From contig DASSRK010000147.1 in assembly GCA_035701825.1 (NCBI GenBank), positions 47,357-111,356 on the forward strand: 64,000 nucleotides of DNA, in the 5' to 3' direction. Position 1 is the stretch's first letter. The number at the start of each line of letters is the position of its first letter. This document shows positions 1 through 8,580 of this stretch, piece by piece. The DNA is from CADEED01 sp035701825 (lineage in GTDB: Bacteria > Pseudomonadota > Gammaproteobacteria > Steroidobacterales > Steroidobacteraceae). The position numbers were made by a program, and so were the translations under genes. The notes beneath the pieces were generated by a model. It was not told the DNA's origin and made no database searches. It saw nothing but the letters and a program-made list of their open reading frames with translations.

Positions 1-944
1 TGCATGACGGCGCGGATCGCCTTCACCTGTCCGGCCGACAGGCAGCCGTCTTTCTTCTCGCCCGTGCAGGCGAGCGTGCCGGGATCGAAGCCGCATTCCT
101 GCGGCGCGAAGATGAATCCATCGCGGTTGCCGTCGAGCGCGTCGCAGGCCGCGAGCACGCCATCCACCAGCAGCTTGCGGTCCGCGTCGCTGAACGCCGC
201 GCGGGTCTGCGGCTTGCCTCGCGCGTCGACCGGCGCGATGGCGTTGAGCGCGGCGGTTGCGTAACGCAGCCCGAGGTTCGAGAAGCTGGTGCGGGCCGCG
301 GGCGCCCCGGCGACGATGCCGTCGAAGTAGCCCGGATAGCGCTGCGACATGATCATCGCCTCGCGGCCACCGGTCGAGCAGCCGACGAAGTACGCGTGCT
401 GCTGCGGCTTGCCGTAGTGCCGCGCGATCAGTGCCTTCGCCAGCTCCGTGACTTCGCCCACCGCCTGGTAGAGGAAATCCAGCGATGCCTGCTGGTCCTG
501 GAAGAAGCTCGCATCGAACACCGCGCCCTGGTGTCCCGAGTCGGTGCTCGCTACCGCGAAGCCGCGCGCCAGCGCGGATTTCCCCGCGGTGAACGCGGCG
601 CCGAGCGGTGGCTGCACGCTGCCATTCAGGCCGCCGCCACCCTGGAACAGGAAGCGCCCGTTCCATTGCACGGGCAGCGCCACGGCGAACCCGATGCCAT
701 AGGTCTTCGCGTCGCGGCCCTGGCGCTCATCGATCACACCCTCCACGCGGCAATGCGCCGGAACCGCGGGCGACACGCCGGGTGCGCTGGCGGGCACGTC
801 CTCAGCCTTGCGGATGAGCACGCGATGCCCCGGCATGGAGAATTTCGCGAGCTTCGCGCAGCCGCTCGCGGCTTCGGCCGCGTGCAGCGGCGCCAGCGTC
901 GCGAGCGAGATGAATGCGATGGCGAGAGTGTGAGATGTTTGCAT
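1..944 (-). CDS. Tannase / feruloyl esterase family protein (3' part cut by window edge)
   Basis: This secreted alpha/beta hydrolase should cleave ester bonds of aromatic acids such as gallate or ferulate. The gene starts at ATG 944 and runs off the left edge, so only about 314 N-terminal residues are visible. It opens with a signal peptide (MQTSHTLAIAFISLATLAPLHA). The nucleophile elbow G-C-S-T-G-G-R-E followed by Y-P-x-Y-F-D-G-I-V-A-G-A-P-A is the hallmark of the tannase/feruloyl esterase family, with a Cys directly before the catalytic Ser. A DGVLAACDALDG segment typical of the family's calcium-binding lid is also present. It is divergent from the next gene across only 40 bp. The family assignment is firm; the substrate is not known. 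Confidence 0.9.
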   Translation of the reverse strand, partial: MQTSHTLAIAFISLATLAPLHAAEAASGCAKLAKFSMPGHRVLIRKAEDVPASAPGVSPAVPAHCRVEGVIDERQGRDAKTYGIGFAVALPVQWNGRFLFQGGGGLNGSVQPPLGAAFTAGKSALARGFAVASTDSGHQGAVFDASFFQDQQASLDFLYQAVGEVTELAKALIARHYGKPQQHAYFVGCSTGGREAMIMSQRYPGYFDGIVAGAPAARTSFSNLGLRYATAALNAIAPVDARGKPQTRAAFSDADRKLLVDGVLAACDALDGNRDGFIFAPQECGFDPGTLACTGEKKDGCLSAGQVKAIRAVM

Positions 945-984
945 TCCGCCTCCGGTGAGAGCGCGAGTCTAATGGGGTGACGAC

Positions 985-1470
985 ATGAATAGCCTTGTGA
1001 GAGCCATATGCCTTTTGTTATCGGCGAGCGCAATGGGCGCGGAGCCCGCGCCCACGCTCGAGTTCGCCTTCGAGGAACGCGTGACCATCGATCCCGCGGT
1101 GGTGCTCGGTGACACCGCGCTCGGCTACCGGCAATACATCCCGATCACCGGCGGTACCGTCTCGGGCCCGAAGCTCAACGGCAAGGTGCTGCCCGGCGGG
1201 CACGATTTCCAGCTCAGCTATTCAGCCAGCCACTGCACCCAGCTCTCGGCGGACTATTTCCTCAAGGCCGAGGACGGCGCGGTGATCCACGTCTTCAACG
1301 AAGGGATGTCGTGCCCGGACGCGCCGCGGCCCATCTTCCGTCCGAAGCTCGAAGCGCCGCAGGGCCCGCATGCCTGGATGACGCAGGCCACCTTCGTCGC
1401 CACGCTCGAGATCGAAGGCACTCCACCCAAGGTGGAAGCGGTGCGCATCCGCTTCTACCAGGTGAAGTGA
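985..1470 (+). CDS. DUF3237 domain-containing secreted protein
   Basis: This is a small protein of 161 residues with an N-terminal signal peptide ending near SASAMGA. The rest fits the DUF3237 fold, a small barrel often found near aromatic and terpenoid catabolic genes. Segments such as ITGGTVSGPKLNGKVLPGG and the C-terminal VRIRFYQVK are typical. GGGGTGACGAC just before ATG 985 provides a ribosome binding site. It is divergent from the tannase-like gene and convergent with the following hydrolase. No catalytic residues are established for the family, so no reaction is proposed. Confidence 0.8.
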   Translation: MNSLVRAICLLLSASAMGAEPAPTLEFAFEERVTIDPAVVLGDTALGYRQYIPITGGTVSGPKLNGKVLPGGHDFQLSYSASHCTQLSADYFLKAEDGAVIHVFNEGMSCPDAPRPIFRPKLEAPQGPHAWMTQATFVATLEIEGTPPKVEAVRIRFYQVK

Positions 1471-1480
1471 GGGCGGCTAT

Positions 1481-2290
1481 CTACCGGGGCTGTTTCGCCG
1501 CGGGCTTGTTCTGGTCCTTGACGGACTCCTCGATCAGCGTCGCGACGCCGCGCGGGTCCTCGACCATGGCCACGTGGGTCCCCGGGAACGTGCGGATGGT
1601 CCAGCCGCGCGCCACCGCGCGCTGCCAGCTCTTGTCGGTCCTGGCGCGCTCTTCGGCCGACTTGTCCTTGGGGATGAAGGCCACGTAGGTCACCGGGAGC
1701 GCGAGCGCCGCGGGATTCTTGTACGACACCGGCTGGCTGAAGCATTTCACGGAGTGCTTCACGCTGTGCGGCGGCGGCGTGCCGGGTTTGACCCACGGCA
1801 CCTGCATGAATCCGTCCTTGAACCGCTCGGGATCCTGCGGGCCCGTGCCGCCGAACAGGTCCCACAGCGACATCCCGTCATCGGGCACCGCCGCGTCGAG
1901 ATAGACGACGTGCCGGATGCGCTCCGGGATGCGGTCGATCACGCCGGTGATCACCATGCCGCCGTAGCTGTGGCCGGTGAGTACCACGTCGTGCAGATCC
2001 TCGTAGAGGATCGTGTTCACGACATCGTTGATGTGCGTCTGCAGGTCGACGTCGGTGCTGTTCAGGTGCTCGCGCTCGCCGAGCCCGGTGAGCGTGACGC
2101 GATAGACCGTGTGACCGTCATCGGTCAGGAACTTGCCCGTCGACTTCCACTCCCAGCCACCCGCGGTGGCACCGTGGACGACCACGAAGGTGTATTTCTC
2201 GCCGCCCTTGCCGGCCTCCGCGGCACTGGCGTGCGCGGGCAACAGCAAACAAAGGCCGAGCAGGGCGAACAGACAACGCAGCGTTTTCAT
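1481..2290 (-). CDS. Secreted alpha/beta hydrolase
   Basis: This 269-residue hydrolase has a signal peptide (MKTLRCLFALLGLCLLLPAHASA). The oxyanion segment VVVHGATAGGWEW lies near residue 40 and the nucleophile elbow is GHSYGG. GTHVAMVEDP near the C terminus supplies the catalytic His. The TxGLGEREHL segment is typical of hydrolases related to plant methyl esterases and hydroxynitrile lyases, so a small ester or similar substrate is likely. ATG 2290 was preferred to the GTG three codons upstream because it gives a clean signal peptide. The gene lies about 90 nt downstream of the CocE-type hydrolase on the same strand and may be the last gene of that long unit. Confidence 0.85.
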   Translation of the reverse strand: MKTLRCLFALLGLCLLLPAHASAAEAGKGGEKYTFVVVHGATAGGWEWKSTGKFLTDDGHTVYRVTLTGLGEREHLNSTDVDLQTHINDVVNTILYEDLHDVVLTGHSYGGMVITGVIDRIPERIRHVVYLDAAVPDDGMSLWDLFGGTGPQDPERFKDGFMQVPWVKPGTPPPHSVKHSVKCFSQPVSYKNPAALALPVTYVAFIPKDKSAEERARTDKSWQRAVARGWTIRTFPGTHVAMVEDPRGVATLIEESVKDQNKPAAKQPR

Positions 2291-2380
2291 GCAGACCACC
2301 AGTTCGAACGGGAGCTACTTTCTAGACCGCGGACCTCGCCGCGACAATCGGCAAGTAGGGATCGAAGCATTGCCAAATCA

Positions 2381-5041
2381 CTATCGCGATGCGCGGAACT
2401 GCCAGGCCGGGTCGGTGCACAGGCCGCAATCCTTGCCGACGAAGGTCTTCGCCGCGCTCTTGTCACCGCGCAGCTGCCAGTCGAGCCACGCCACCACCGC
2501 GGCGGCGGCCTTGCCGCCGTTCGGCTGCCAGTAGCTTCCGCCGTGGCCCACGCCGATGAGATTGCCGACATACGCCGGCACGTGCTTGATGCGCGAAACG
2601 TCATCCATGCCATTGGCGTACGCGATATCGGTCTCGCCGCCCAGGATGTACAGCGTCGGCGTGTGGATCCGGTCGAGCAGCGACTTCGAGACGTCGATGC
2701 CGGAGATGCCCTGCTTGCCGTCGTTGAAGATGCCGCTGTTCATGACGACGAGTGTCTTGACGCGCGGATCGGATGCGATCTGCAGCGCCTGCAGTCCGCC
2801 GCAGCTGAAACCCGAGATGGCGATGGCCCTGGGATCGATGCGGCCGTGGTAGGGACTGCCGGGGTCCCGGTTCTGCGCCAAGGCCCAGTCGAGCGCGGAC
2901 AGCAGGTCGGCGGAGGTCGTGGGTGGTTTGGGCAGCTTCTGGTCGTCGCCGGGCGACGGTGCACGGGGCGGCGTGGGCGCCGCCGTCGCGCCCGGACCGC
3001 TACGGATCCGTCCCGGCGCGATGGCGAGGTAACCATGCGAAGCGATCTCGAGCAGGTGCAGGCGCGCGCTGGCGCCGTCGTCCGAACAGGCGCCATTGCC
3101 GAAGATGTAGACGCCGAGCTTGCGCTTGCCGGTTTTGCCGAACTCGTCGAGACGGGCGGGCCGATAGACCACGTGATCCGGCAGCGAGGCCACTTCTTCC
3201 TTGAGGGCCGGCCAGGCGCCGCTGCCCGCCGTGTCGGGGATCGCATCCAGCCGCGCGCGTTGTTCGGCGGCGGCCGCGGCACGCTCGTCCGCGGCGGTGA
3301 CCACGGGTAGTTCGATCATCGAGGCGGCGTCCGCCCGATGCAGCAGCGTGACCACGGGCGCGGGAGCCAGCTTCTGCGTGGAGCGCGGGTCCGCGAACTG
3401 CAGCGCCAGCCGGATCCGGTGGCCGGCCTTGAAGATGTAAGAGGTGGGCAGGAACTCGAACTCGGCCTGCACCGGCACGCCCGGTTCCAGGGGTTGCGCG
3501 GACGCCGCGGTGAACGGATGCCAGGGCAGGCCCATGGTCTCGTAGGGTGCCGGCGCCGTGGCGCGCAGCGAGGCGCGCAGCTTGCCCTCGACCCCGACAT
3601 ATATATGTGTGCCATCGGGGGCCAGGTCGTCGATGCGCGCGACGATGTCCGCATCCTTCGCGGTGGACGAGAGCCAGAGGCGGGCGGTGGGATGGCCCGT
3701 CACCTCGGTGTCCTGCGCGAGCGGCTCGGTCACGAAGGTCATGCCGGTCGACCAGAAAGCCTCCGCGTCGGTGTCGTAACTCACGGCCTTGCGCGTGGCC
3801 CCGGCGCCGCCCGCATTCGCGCCGGCCGGCGGTTCGCCGCGCAACGCACCGTCGGCCAGGTAGAACGCGGTCCGGGTCGCGCGCGGCGGCCAGGTAGGCG
3901 AAGTCCGCCACGCGCGCTCCCGGGCCGCGTTGTACGTGTAGTAAGTCACCGCGGGCTCGCGCATCACGCCGTTGTCGATTCCGCGCAGCCAGTGGTCGAA
4001 GAAGCGCCGCTCCTCGGTGACGATGTCGAAGCCGGTGTCGGTGAGCACCGTGGCCCAGTCGCAATGCTTGCCGGGACCGAGGATCAGCTTCTTCGGCGTG
4101 CGCAGGTTGTTGAACGTGTACGCGGGCCCATGGCCGGTGAAGCCCTCGGCCCAGTTGACCGCGGCGTATACCGCGATCCTCGAGCGGTTGATGGCCTCGG
4201 CGTAGCTGTGCGGGCTGCTCAACAGCCACCAGGCATTGCCGAACTCCGCGGACCGGCTGTCGCGGAATGGCACGAAGCCGGCGGTCTCGAGGTTGTGCGC
4301 ATGGTCGGCGACGGCCGCGGCCAGTAGTTTGGCGTCCGTGTCGCCATCCACGGCCACGGCGTTGCGGTCGCGCTCCTCGCGCGATCCGCCGCGCATCATC
4401 ATGGTGGGCCCTTCGCGCGGCGTGATGCCGCCGGCCGCCACGAACGCGTACACGTCCCACTCGCAGCTCATCGGGAAGATGGCCTTGAGGCTGGGCGGCG
4501 CCGTGGTCAGCGCCTGCATCTGGCTGCCGCCGGTGGCCGAGCAGCCCCACATGCCCACCTTGCCGTTGCTCCAGGGCTGCTTCGCCAGCCACTCGGTGAT
4601 GTCGTAGGCGTCGAAACGCGCCGCGTCCTGCCATTCGCCGCGGTTGTAGCCGGCGTTGCGGCCGAACGAGGCGTACAGGCCGCGGAAGTCCGCCACCGCC
4701 ACGGCATAGCCGTACTTCACCAGCTGCAGCGCCTTGCCAGGGTAGTTGGCCGCGGTGAGGCCGCCGTTGGTGGTGCGGCGGTTGTACGGCGTGTGCATCC
4801 ACACGACCGGCAGCTTGTCCTCGGCCAGCTTGCCGCCGCGCGTGGGCAGGAACACGTCCACCGCGAGGCGCGTGCCGTCGCGCACGGTGACGTACACGGA
4901 GACGAGCTGGTGCCCGTCGTAGCTCGCCTCGCCGTAGCCGCGGTATTCGCCGGGGCGGGACACGCGGGATTCTTCGGCGGAGGCGGTCGCCAGGGTCATG
5001 CCCAGGATGGCGGCCAGCAGCAAGCGGAGCATCGGGGACAT
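2381..5041 (-). CDS. CocE/NonD-type (X-Pro peptidase S15) hydrolase fused to a second alpha/beta-hydrolase domain
   Basis: This 886-residue protein has a signal peptide (MLRLLLAAILGMTLATASA). Residues 45-360 form an S15/CocE hydrolase domain with its nucleophile in G-C-S-A-T-G-G (Ser168). Residues 370-560 form the jelly-roll domain usual for X-Pro dipeptidyl peptidases and cocaine esterases. The last 250 residues are a second hydrolase-like domain with elbow G-F-S-C-G-G and a GVGHGGSYW segment that could carry the His. Classical CocE proteins end at 550-600 residues, so the C-terminal domain is an addition. The gene starts 11 nt after the CoA-transferase stop. It likely removes an acyl or amide group outside the cytoplasm; the substrate is unknown. 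Confidence 0.85.
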   Translation of the reverse strand: MSPMLRLLLAAILGMTLATASAEESRVSRPGEYRGYGEASYDGHQLVSVYVTVRDGTRLAVDVFLPTRGGKLAEDKLPVVWMHTPYNRRTTNGGLTAANYPGKALQLVKYGYAVAVADFRGLYASFGRNAGYNRGEWQDAARFDAYDITEWLAKQPWSNGKVGMWGCSATGGSQMQALTTAPPSLKAIFPMSCEWDVYAFVAAGGITPREGPTMMMRGGSREERDRNAVAVDGDTDAKLLAAAVADHAHNLETAGFVPFRDSRSAEFGNAWWLLSSPHSYAEAINRSRIAVYAAVNWAEGFTGHGPAYTFNNLRTPKKLILGPGKHCDWATVLTDTGFDIVTEERRFFDHWLRGIDNGVMREPAVTYYTYNAARERAWRTSPTWPPRATRTAFYLADGALRGEPPAGANAGGAGATRKAVSYDTDAEAFWSTGMTFVTEPLAQDTEVTGHPTARLWLSSTAKDADIVARIDDLAPDGTHIYVGVEGKLRASLRATAPAPYETMGLPWHPFTAASAQPLEPGVPVQAEFEFLPTSYIFKAGHRIRLALQFADPRSTQKLAPAPVVTLLHRADAASMIELPVVTAADERAAAAAEQRARLDAIPDTAGSGAWPALKEEVASLPDHVVYRPARLDEFGKTGKRKLGVYIFGNGACSDDGASARLHLLEIASHGYLAIAPGRIRSGPGATAAPTPPRAPSPGDDQKLPKPPTTSADLLSALDWALAQNRDPGSPYHGRIDPRAIAISGFSCGGLQALQIASDPRVKTLVVMNSGIFNDGKQGISGIDVSKSLLDRIHTPTLYILGGETDIAYANGMDDVSRIKHVPAYVGNLIGVGHGGSYWQPNGGKAAAAVVAWLDWQLRGDKSAAKTFVGKDCGLCTDPAWQFRASR

Positions 5042-5051
5042 GCATTCCTCC

Positions 5052-6257
5052 TCAACAGTGATTGCCGGCCAGGATCTCGCGGCGCTCGTCGGCGTCGTAT
5101 CCCAGCGATTCCAGGATGGCTTCGCCGTGTTCGCCGGCGCGCGGCGGCGGCTGGTCGATGTGCGGCGAGTCCTGGCTGAACTTGAAGCCCGCGTTCACGA
5201 TCTCCACGTCCGGCCGCTCCGGCAACCCGGGCACGTTCAGCGGGATCTTGAGGCCCCGTTCGCCGAGACCCTGGAGATTCACGGCTTCCCCGATGTCGCG
5301 CACCATGCCGCACGGCACGCCGGCGGCGCTCAGCTCGCGTTCCCAGGCGGCGGCGGGCCGCGCCGAGAAGACCTTGTCCAGCTCCGCGCGCATCTCGCGG
5401 CTGTTCTGCCGGCGCAGGTCGGGGGTCCTGAAGCGCGGATCGCACAGCCAGTGCTCGCACTTGAGCGCGCGCGCCAGGACTTCGAACTGCCCCTGCTGCA
5501 CCACGCCGAGCGACAGCTGCCGGCCGTCGGAAGCCTCGAACACCGCCGAGGTGGGCTGGCCGCTGTAGCCGATGTTGCCGGTGCGCTCGAGGGTCTTGCC
5601 CGTGACCAGGTAGGGCACCACGGCCGAAGTCATGAACGCGATCGTGGCGTCGAACATCGCGACGTCGATGTGCTCGCCGTTGCCGGTGTGCTCGCGCCGC
5701 AGGAGCGCCGCGAGGATGGCGAACGCCGCGGTCTGGCCGGTGAGCGTATCCACCACCGGGAATCCGACGCGCATCGGGCCGTCGCCGTTCTCGCCGCTCA
5801 GCGACATCATGCCGCTGGTCGCCTGCACGATGTTGTCGATGGCCGGCCAATCGCGCCGCGGGCTCGACTGGCCGTAGCCGGACACCGAGCAATAGACGAC
5901 GCGCGGCTGCAGCGCGCGCACGCTTTCGTAATCGAGGCCGAGTCGTCCCATGACGCCCGGGCGGAAATTCTCCAGCACCACGTCGGCGCCGCCGATCAGG
6001 CGCTGCACGGCCGCCAGCGCCGGCGGATGCTTGAGGTTCAAGGCCAGCGACTTCTTGCCGGCGTTCACCGCGATGAACGCGGGCGACATGCCGTCGTAGC
6101 GGCGGTCCGCGCCGTAGTTGCGCAGCGCGTCGCCGACGCCGGGCGATTCGATCTTGATCACCTCGGCGCCCAGCAGGCGCAGCAGGTGCGAGGCATACGG
6201 GCCGGCCATCACGTGGCTGAAATCCACCACGCGCGTTCCTGCCAGGGCACTGCTCAT
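5052..6257 (-). CDS. CaiB/BaiF family III CoA-transferase
   Basis: This 401-residue family III CoA-transferase moves CoA from an acyl-CoA donor to a free carboxylate. The N-terminal signature is GTRVVDFSHVMAGPYASHLLRLLGAEVIKIE, and VLENFRPGVMGRLGLDY and CSVSGYGQ follow. Asp203 in the M-F-D-A segment sits where the family's catalytic aspartate is found. ATG 6257 was chosen because GGAG lies 11 nt upstream; an ATG at 6275 is less well placed. The start overlaps the stop of the TRAP receptor gene by ATGA, so translation is probably coupled. In context it would activate the acid imported by the TRAP system. Confidence 0.92.
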   Translation of the reverse strand: MSSALAGTRVVDFSHVMAGPYASHLLRLLGAEVIKIESPGVGDALRNYGADRRYDGMSPAFIAVNAGKKSLALNLKHPPALAAVQRLIGGADVVLENFRPGVMGRLGLDYESVRALQPRVVYCSVSGYGQSSPRRDWPAIDNIVQATSGMMSLSGENGDGPMRVGFPVVDTLTGQTAAFAILAALLRREHTGNGEHIDVAMFDATIAFMTSAVVPYLVTGKTLERTGNIGYSGQPTSAVFEASDGRQLSLGVVQQGQFEVLARALKCEHWLCDPRFRTPDLRRQNSREMRAELDKVFSARPAAAWERELSAAGVPCGMVRDIGEAVNLQGLGERGLKIPLNVPGLPERPDVEIVNAGFKFSQDSPHIDQPPPRAGEHGEAILESLGYDADERREILAGNHC

Positions 6258-7306
6258 TCTCGTTCTCCATTGCATCGCACCGGGCCGCCGTCCGAACGCG
6301 CCACGACCCTGCGCGCGTAGTGGAACAGGGCCAGGCCGTCGATGTCGTAGCGGGATGCGAGGCGCGCGTTGCGCTCCGCGACTTCGTTGTACACCTCGTG
6401 GAAGCGCCGGTCGTCGGCCTCCGACGGCGCGGTGAAGGTCACCTGGTTCGCGTGCCCGGCCGCTTCGCCCGCGCGTTGCGCGCTGCGCAGTTGCTGGTCG
6501 AGATCGCTCTCCCACACCGCCATGCTTTCCTCGAGGATGGCGCGCTGCTCGTCGCTCAGCGCGTTCCAGCGCCCGAGCCCCATGGCGCGCGCGGCGTAGG
6601 CGCCGCGCGGCACGCTGATCGTGTAGAAGTAGTGCGCGACCTCGGCGAAGTGCAGCGACTTCAGCGTGTCGGCCGGGGCGACCACGCCATCGAGCACGCC
6701 CTTGGCGAGCGCCGAATACACCTCGCCCATGGGCATCTCGACCGGGTCGGCGCCAAAGCGCCGCAGCACCTCGAGCAGCTCCGCGGGCGCGCGCAGCCGC
6801 AGGCCCTCGAGATCCGCCAGCGTGCGCACCGCGCGGTTGCGCGTCACGATGCCGGGCAGGTTGCCGCCCTGGACCGCGAGCACCTTGAGTCCCGCGAGCT
6901 CGCGCCCGAACTGCGCATCGACGCCCGCCATGCAGCGATACAGCGCCACCTGCTGCGGGATGGTGGTGAGCCCGGCGTAGAACGCGGCCTGCACGCGGAT
7001 CAGGTGCGCGCCGCCGCGCGCGTAGATAGGCGTGATGAGGCCGATGTCCACCACGCCGTGCCGGATCTCGGTCATCGAGTGCTCCGACGACAGCACCGAC
7101 CCGGACCAGTACGGCTGGATGCGCAGCCGCCCGCCGGAGCGCCGCTCCACCCACTGCATCCAGGCGATGTCGGCGCGGCTGAACGGATGCGCGGGGCTGT
7201 ACTGCGAGGCGTAGGTCAGCACCGTGACGCCGGGCGGCGCTTCGCGGGCGCAGCCGGCGCCCAAGCCGGCGAGCGCCGCGGCGGCGACGATGGCGCGCGC
7301 GTTCAA
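6254..7306 (-). CDS. TRAP transporter substrate-binding protein (DctP family), predicted lipoprotein
   Basis: This is the receptor of a TRAP carboxylate transporter. No ATG lies at the right place. A TTG at 7306 overlaps the preceding stop as TTGA and begins a lipoprotein signal, LNARAIVAAAALAGLGAG, followed by Cys. The mature part shows SPAHPFSRADIAWMQWVE, then LRLRAPAELLEVLRRFGADP with the conserved substrate-clamping Arg, and GEVYSALAKGVLDG, all standard for DctP. The length of 350 residues is normal. Most DctP proteins are soluble, so the lipobox is unusual. It is encoded between the dehydratase and CoA-transferase genes rather than next to its membrane partners. Confidence 0.9.
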   Translation of the reverse strand: MNARAIVAAAALAGLGAGCAREAPPGVTVLTYASQYSPAHPFSRADIAWMQWVERRSGGRLRIQPYWSGSVLSSEHSMTEIRHGVVDIGLITPIYARGGAHLIRVQAAFYAGLTTIPQQVALYRCMAGVDAQFGRELAGLKVLAVQGGNLPGIVTRNRAVRTLADLEGLRLRAPAELLEVLRRFGADPVEMPMGEVYSALAKGVLDGVVAPADTLKSLHFAEVAHYFYTISVPRGAYAARAMGLGRWNALSDEQRAILEESMAVWESDLDQQLRSAQRAGEAAGHANQVTFTAPSEADDRRFHEVYNEVAERNARLASRYDIDGLALFHYARRVVARSDGGPVRCNGERE

Positions 7307-8580
7307 ACCAGGCCCCGCGAACGCAGGAATTGCGCCACGTGCTCGACCATGCGCTCGTGGTTCCATTCCTTGGCGTCGACCATGTCGGCCGAGAGCCGCA
7401 GCACCGGCACACCCGCGGCCTCGAGCGCGTGCTGCGTGAGCAGCGTGCCGGACTGCGACAGCCGGTTGTCGGGCGGCACCAGCACCACGGCGGCGTCGAT
7501 GCCGCAGCGGCCGGCTTCGTGCACCATCCAGCCGTTCATCCACGGCGGCAGGTGCAGCACTTCGTTCATGGAGCAGACGCGGCTGGCGAGCGCGTGCATC
7601 GGCTTGTCCTTCAGCGCGCGGATGTATTGGGGGCCGGCGAAGGGCATGTACATCGACCACACGAACACCGCGCCGTAGCGCTCCTCGAGCGCGCTGTAGA
7701 AGCCGGGGTCGTGCCACAGCCCCGCGCCTATCCACATGAGCCGCACGCGTTCGTTGGCGCTGGCGCCGATGCCCTGTGCGACGCGCCCGGCCACTTCGTC
7801 GCGGAAGCGCCGCGCGTGCTGGATAGCCCAGGCGGAACCGCGGTGCCATTGCGGGATCATGGTGTTCGGCATCTGGTCGGCGATGGACACCGGGCAGGGA
7901 CGCGCGGCGCCGACCATGCGCGCGGCCTCGGCGATGTAGCCTTCCTGTTCGTTCACGCCCTCCATGAGCGCGACGAACCGCTCCTCGTCGAACCGCCGGC
8001 CGGTGCGCCGCTCGAGTAGTTCGATCAGGGCGCGCATCTCCCGGACCAGCAGCTCGATGCGCCGCGGCTCGTAGACCTGTTCCCAGTCCTCGTTGGAGCG
8101 CAGGAACCATTCGGGATCCTTGTGCATCCAGCCCGGCGCCTCGAGCGGGAAGAACTCGGTGCCCAGCGCCTCGGCCCATTGGCCGAAGACGTGGCGGATG
8201 CATTCGCAGGTGAGGCGCGCGACCAGCACGGTCGGCCTGGGCAGACCACCCCACGGCGCCGTGGCCGGATCGTTGTCGAGCGTGCAGGCCAGCCCGAGCG
8301 AGCAATAGCGGCAGCTGTTGCCGGGATAGCCGAGCTTGTCGAGCACCGCGAAATAGCGCGGCGAGAGCTGCTTGGCCGAGATGTACGCCGACCACCACTG
8401 GTTGCTGATCAGCGGGATGTCGAGCGCGTGGAAGATCTCGTGCGGGGTGTCGGCCTGCGCGATGGCGAACGGCTCGCCGTTGTCGATCACGCGGCGCCGG
8501 AGGTCGGCGACGAACTGCCGCTGGTACGCGGTGGCCTCGGCCGTGCAGGCCAGGTCCTTGCGGCTGCGCTGCCCGCTCAT
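7303..8580 (-). CDS. 2-hydroxyacyl-CoA dehydratase / benzoyl-CoA reductase-like subunit (cluster-bearing)
   Basis: This 425-residue protein belongs to the HgdB/BcrB-type family, whose members bind a [4Fe-4S] cluster and carry out ketyl-radical dehydration or reduction of acyl-CoA. The layout fits: HEIFHALDIPLI, SPRYFAVLDKLGYPGNS, Cys90 and Cys93 in C-R-Y-C-S-L-G, and Cys125/Cys127 in T-C-E-C. Near the end, AGVPVLRLSADMVD corresponds to the family's conserved C-terminal strand. ATG 8580 overlaps the stop of the two-domain CoA-transferase (ATGA). Its partner is the 10739-11833 product. No ATP-dependent activase is encoded in the window. Dehydratase versus reductase cannot be decided from sequence. 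Confidence 0.85.
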   Translation of the reverse strand: MSGQRSRKDLACTAEATAYQRQFVADLRRRVIDNGEPFAIAQADTPHEIFHALDIPLISNQWWSAYISAKQLSPRYFAVLDKLGYPGNSCRYCSLGLACTLDNDPATAPWGGLPRPTVLVARLTCECIRHVFGQWAEALGTEFFPLEAPGWMHKDPEWFLRSNEDWEQVYEPRRIELLVREMRALIELLERRTGRRFDEERFVALMEGVNEQEGYIAEAARMVGAARPCPVSIADQMPNTMIPQWHRGSAWAIQHARRFRDEVAGRVAQGIGASANERVRLMWIGAGLWHDPGFYSALEERYGAVFVWSMYMPFAGPQYIRALKDKPMHALASRVCSMNEVLHLPPWMNGWMVHEAGRCGIDAAVVLVPPDNRLSQSGTLLTQHALEAAGVPVLRLSADMVDAKEWNHERMVEHVAQFLRSRGLV

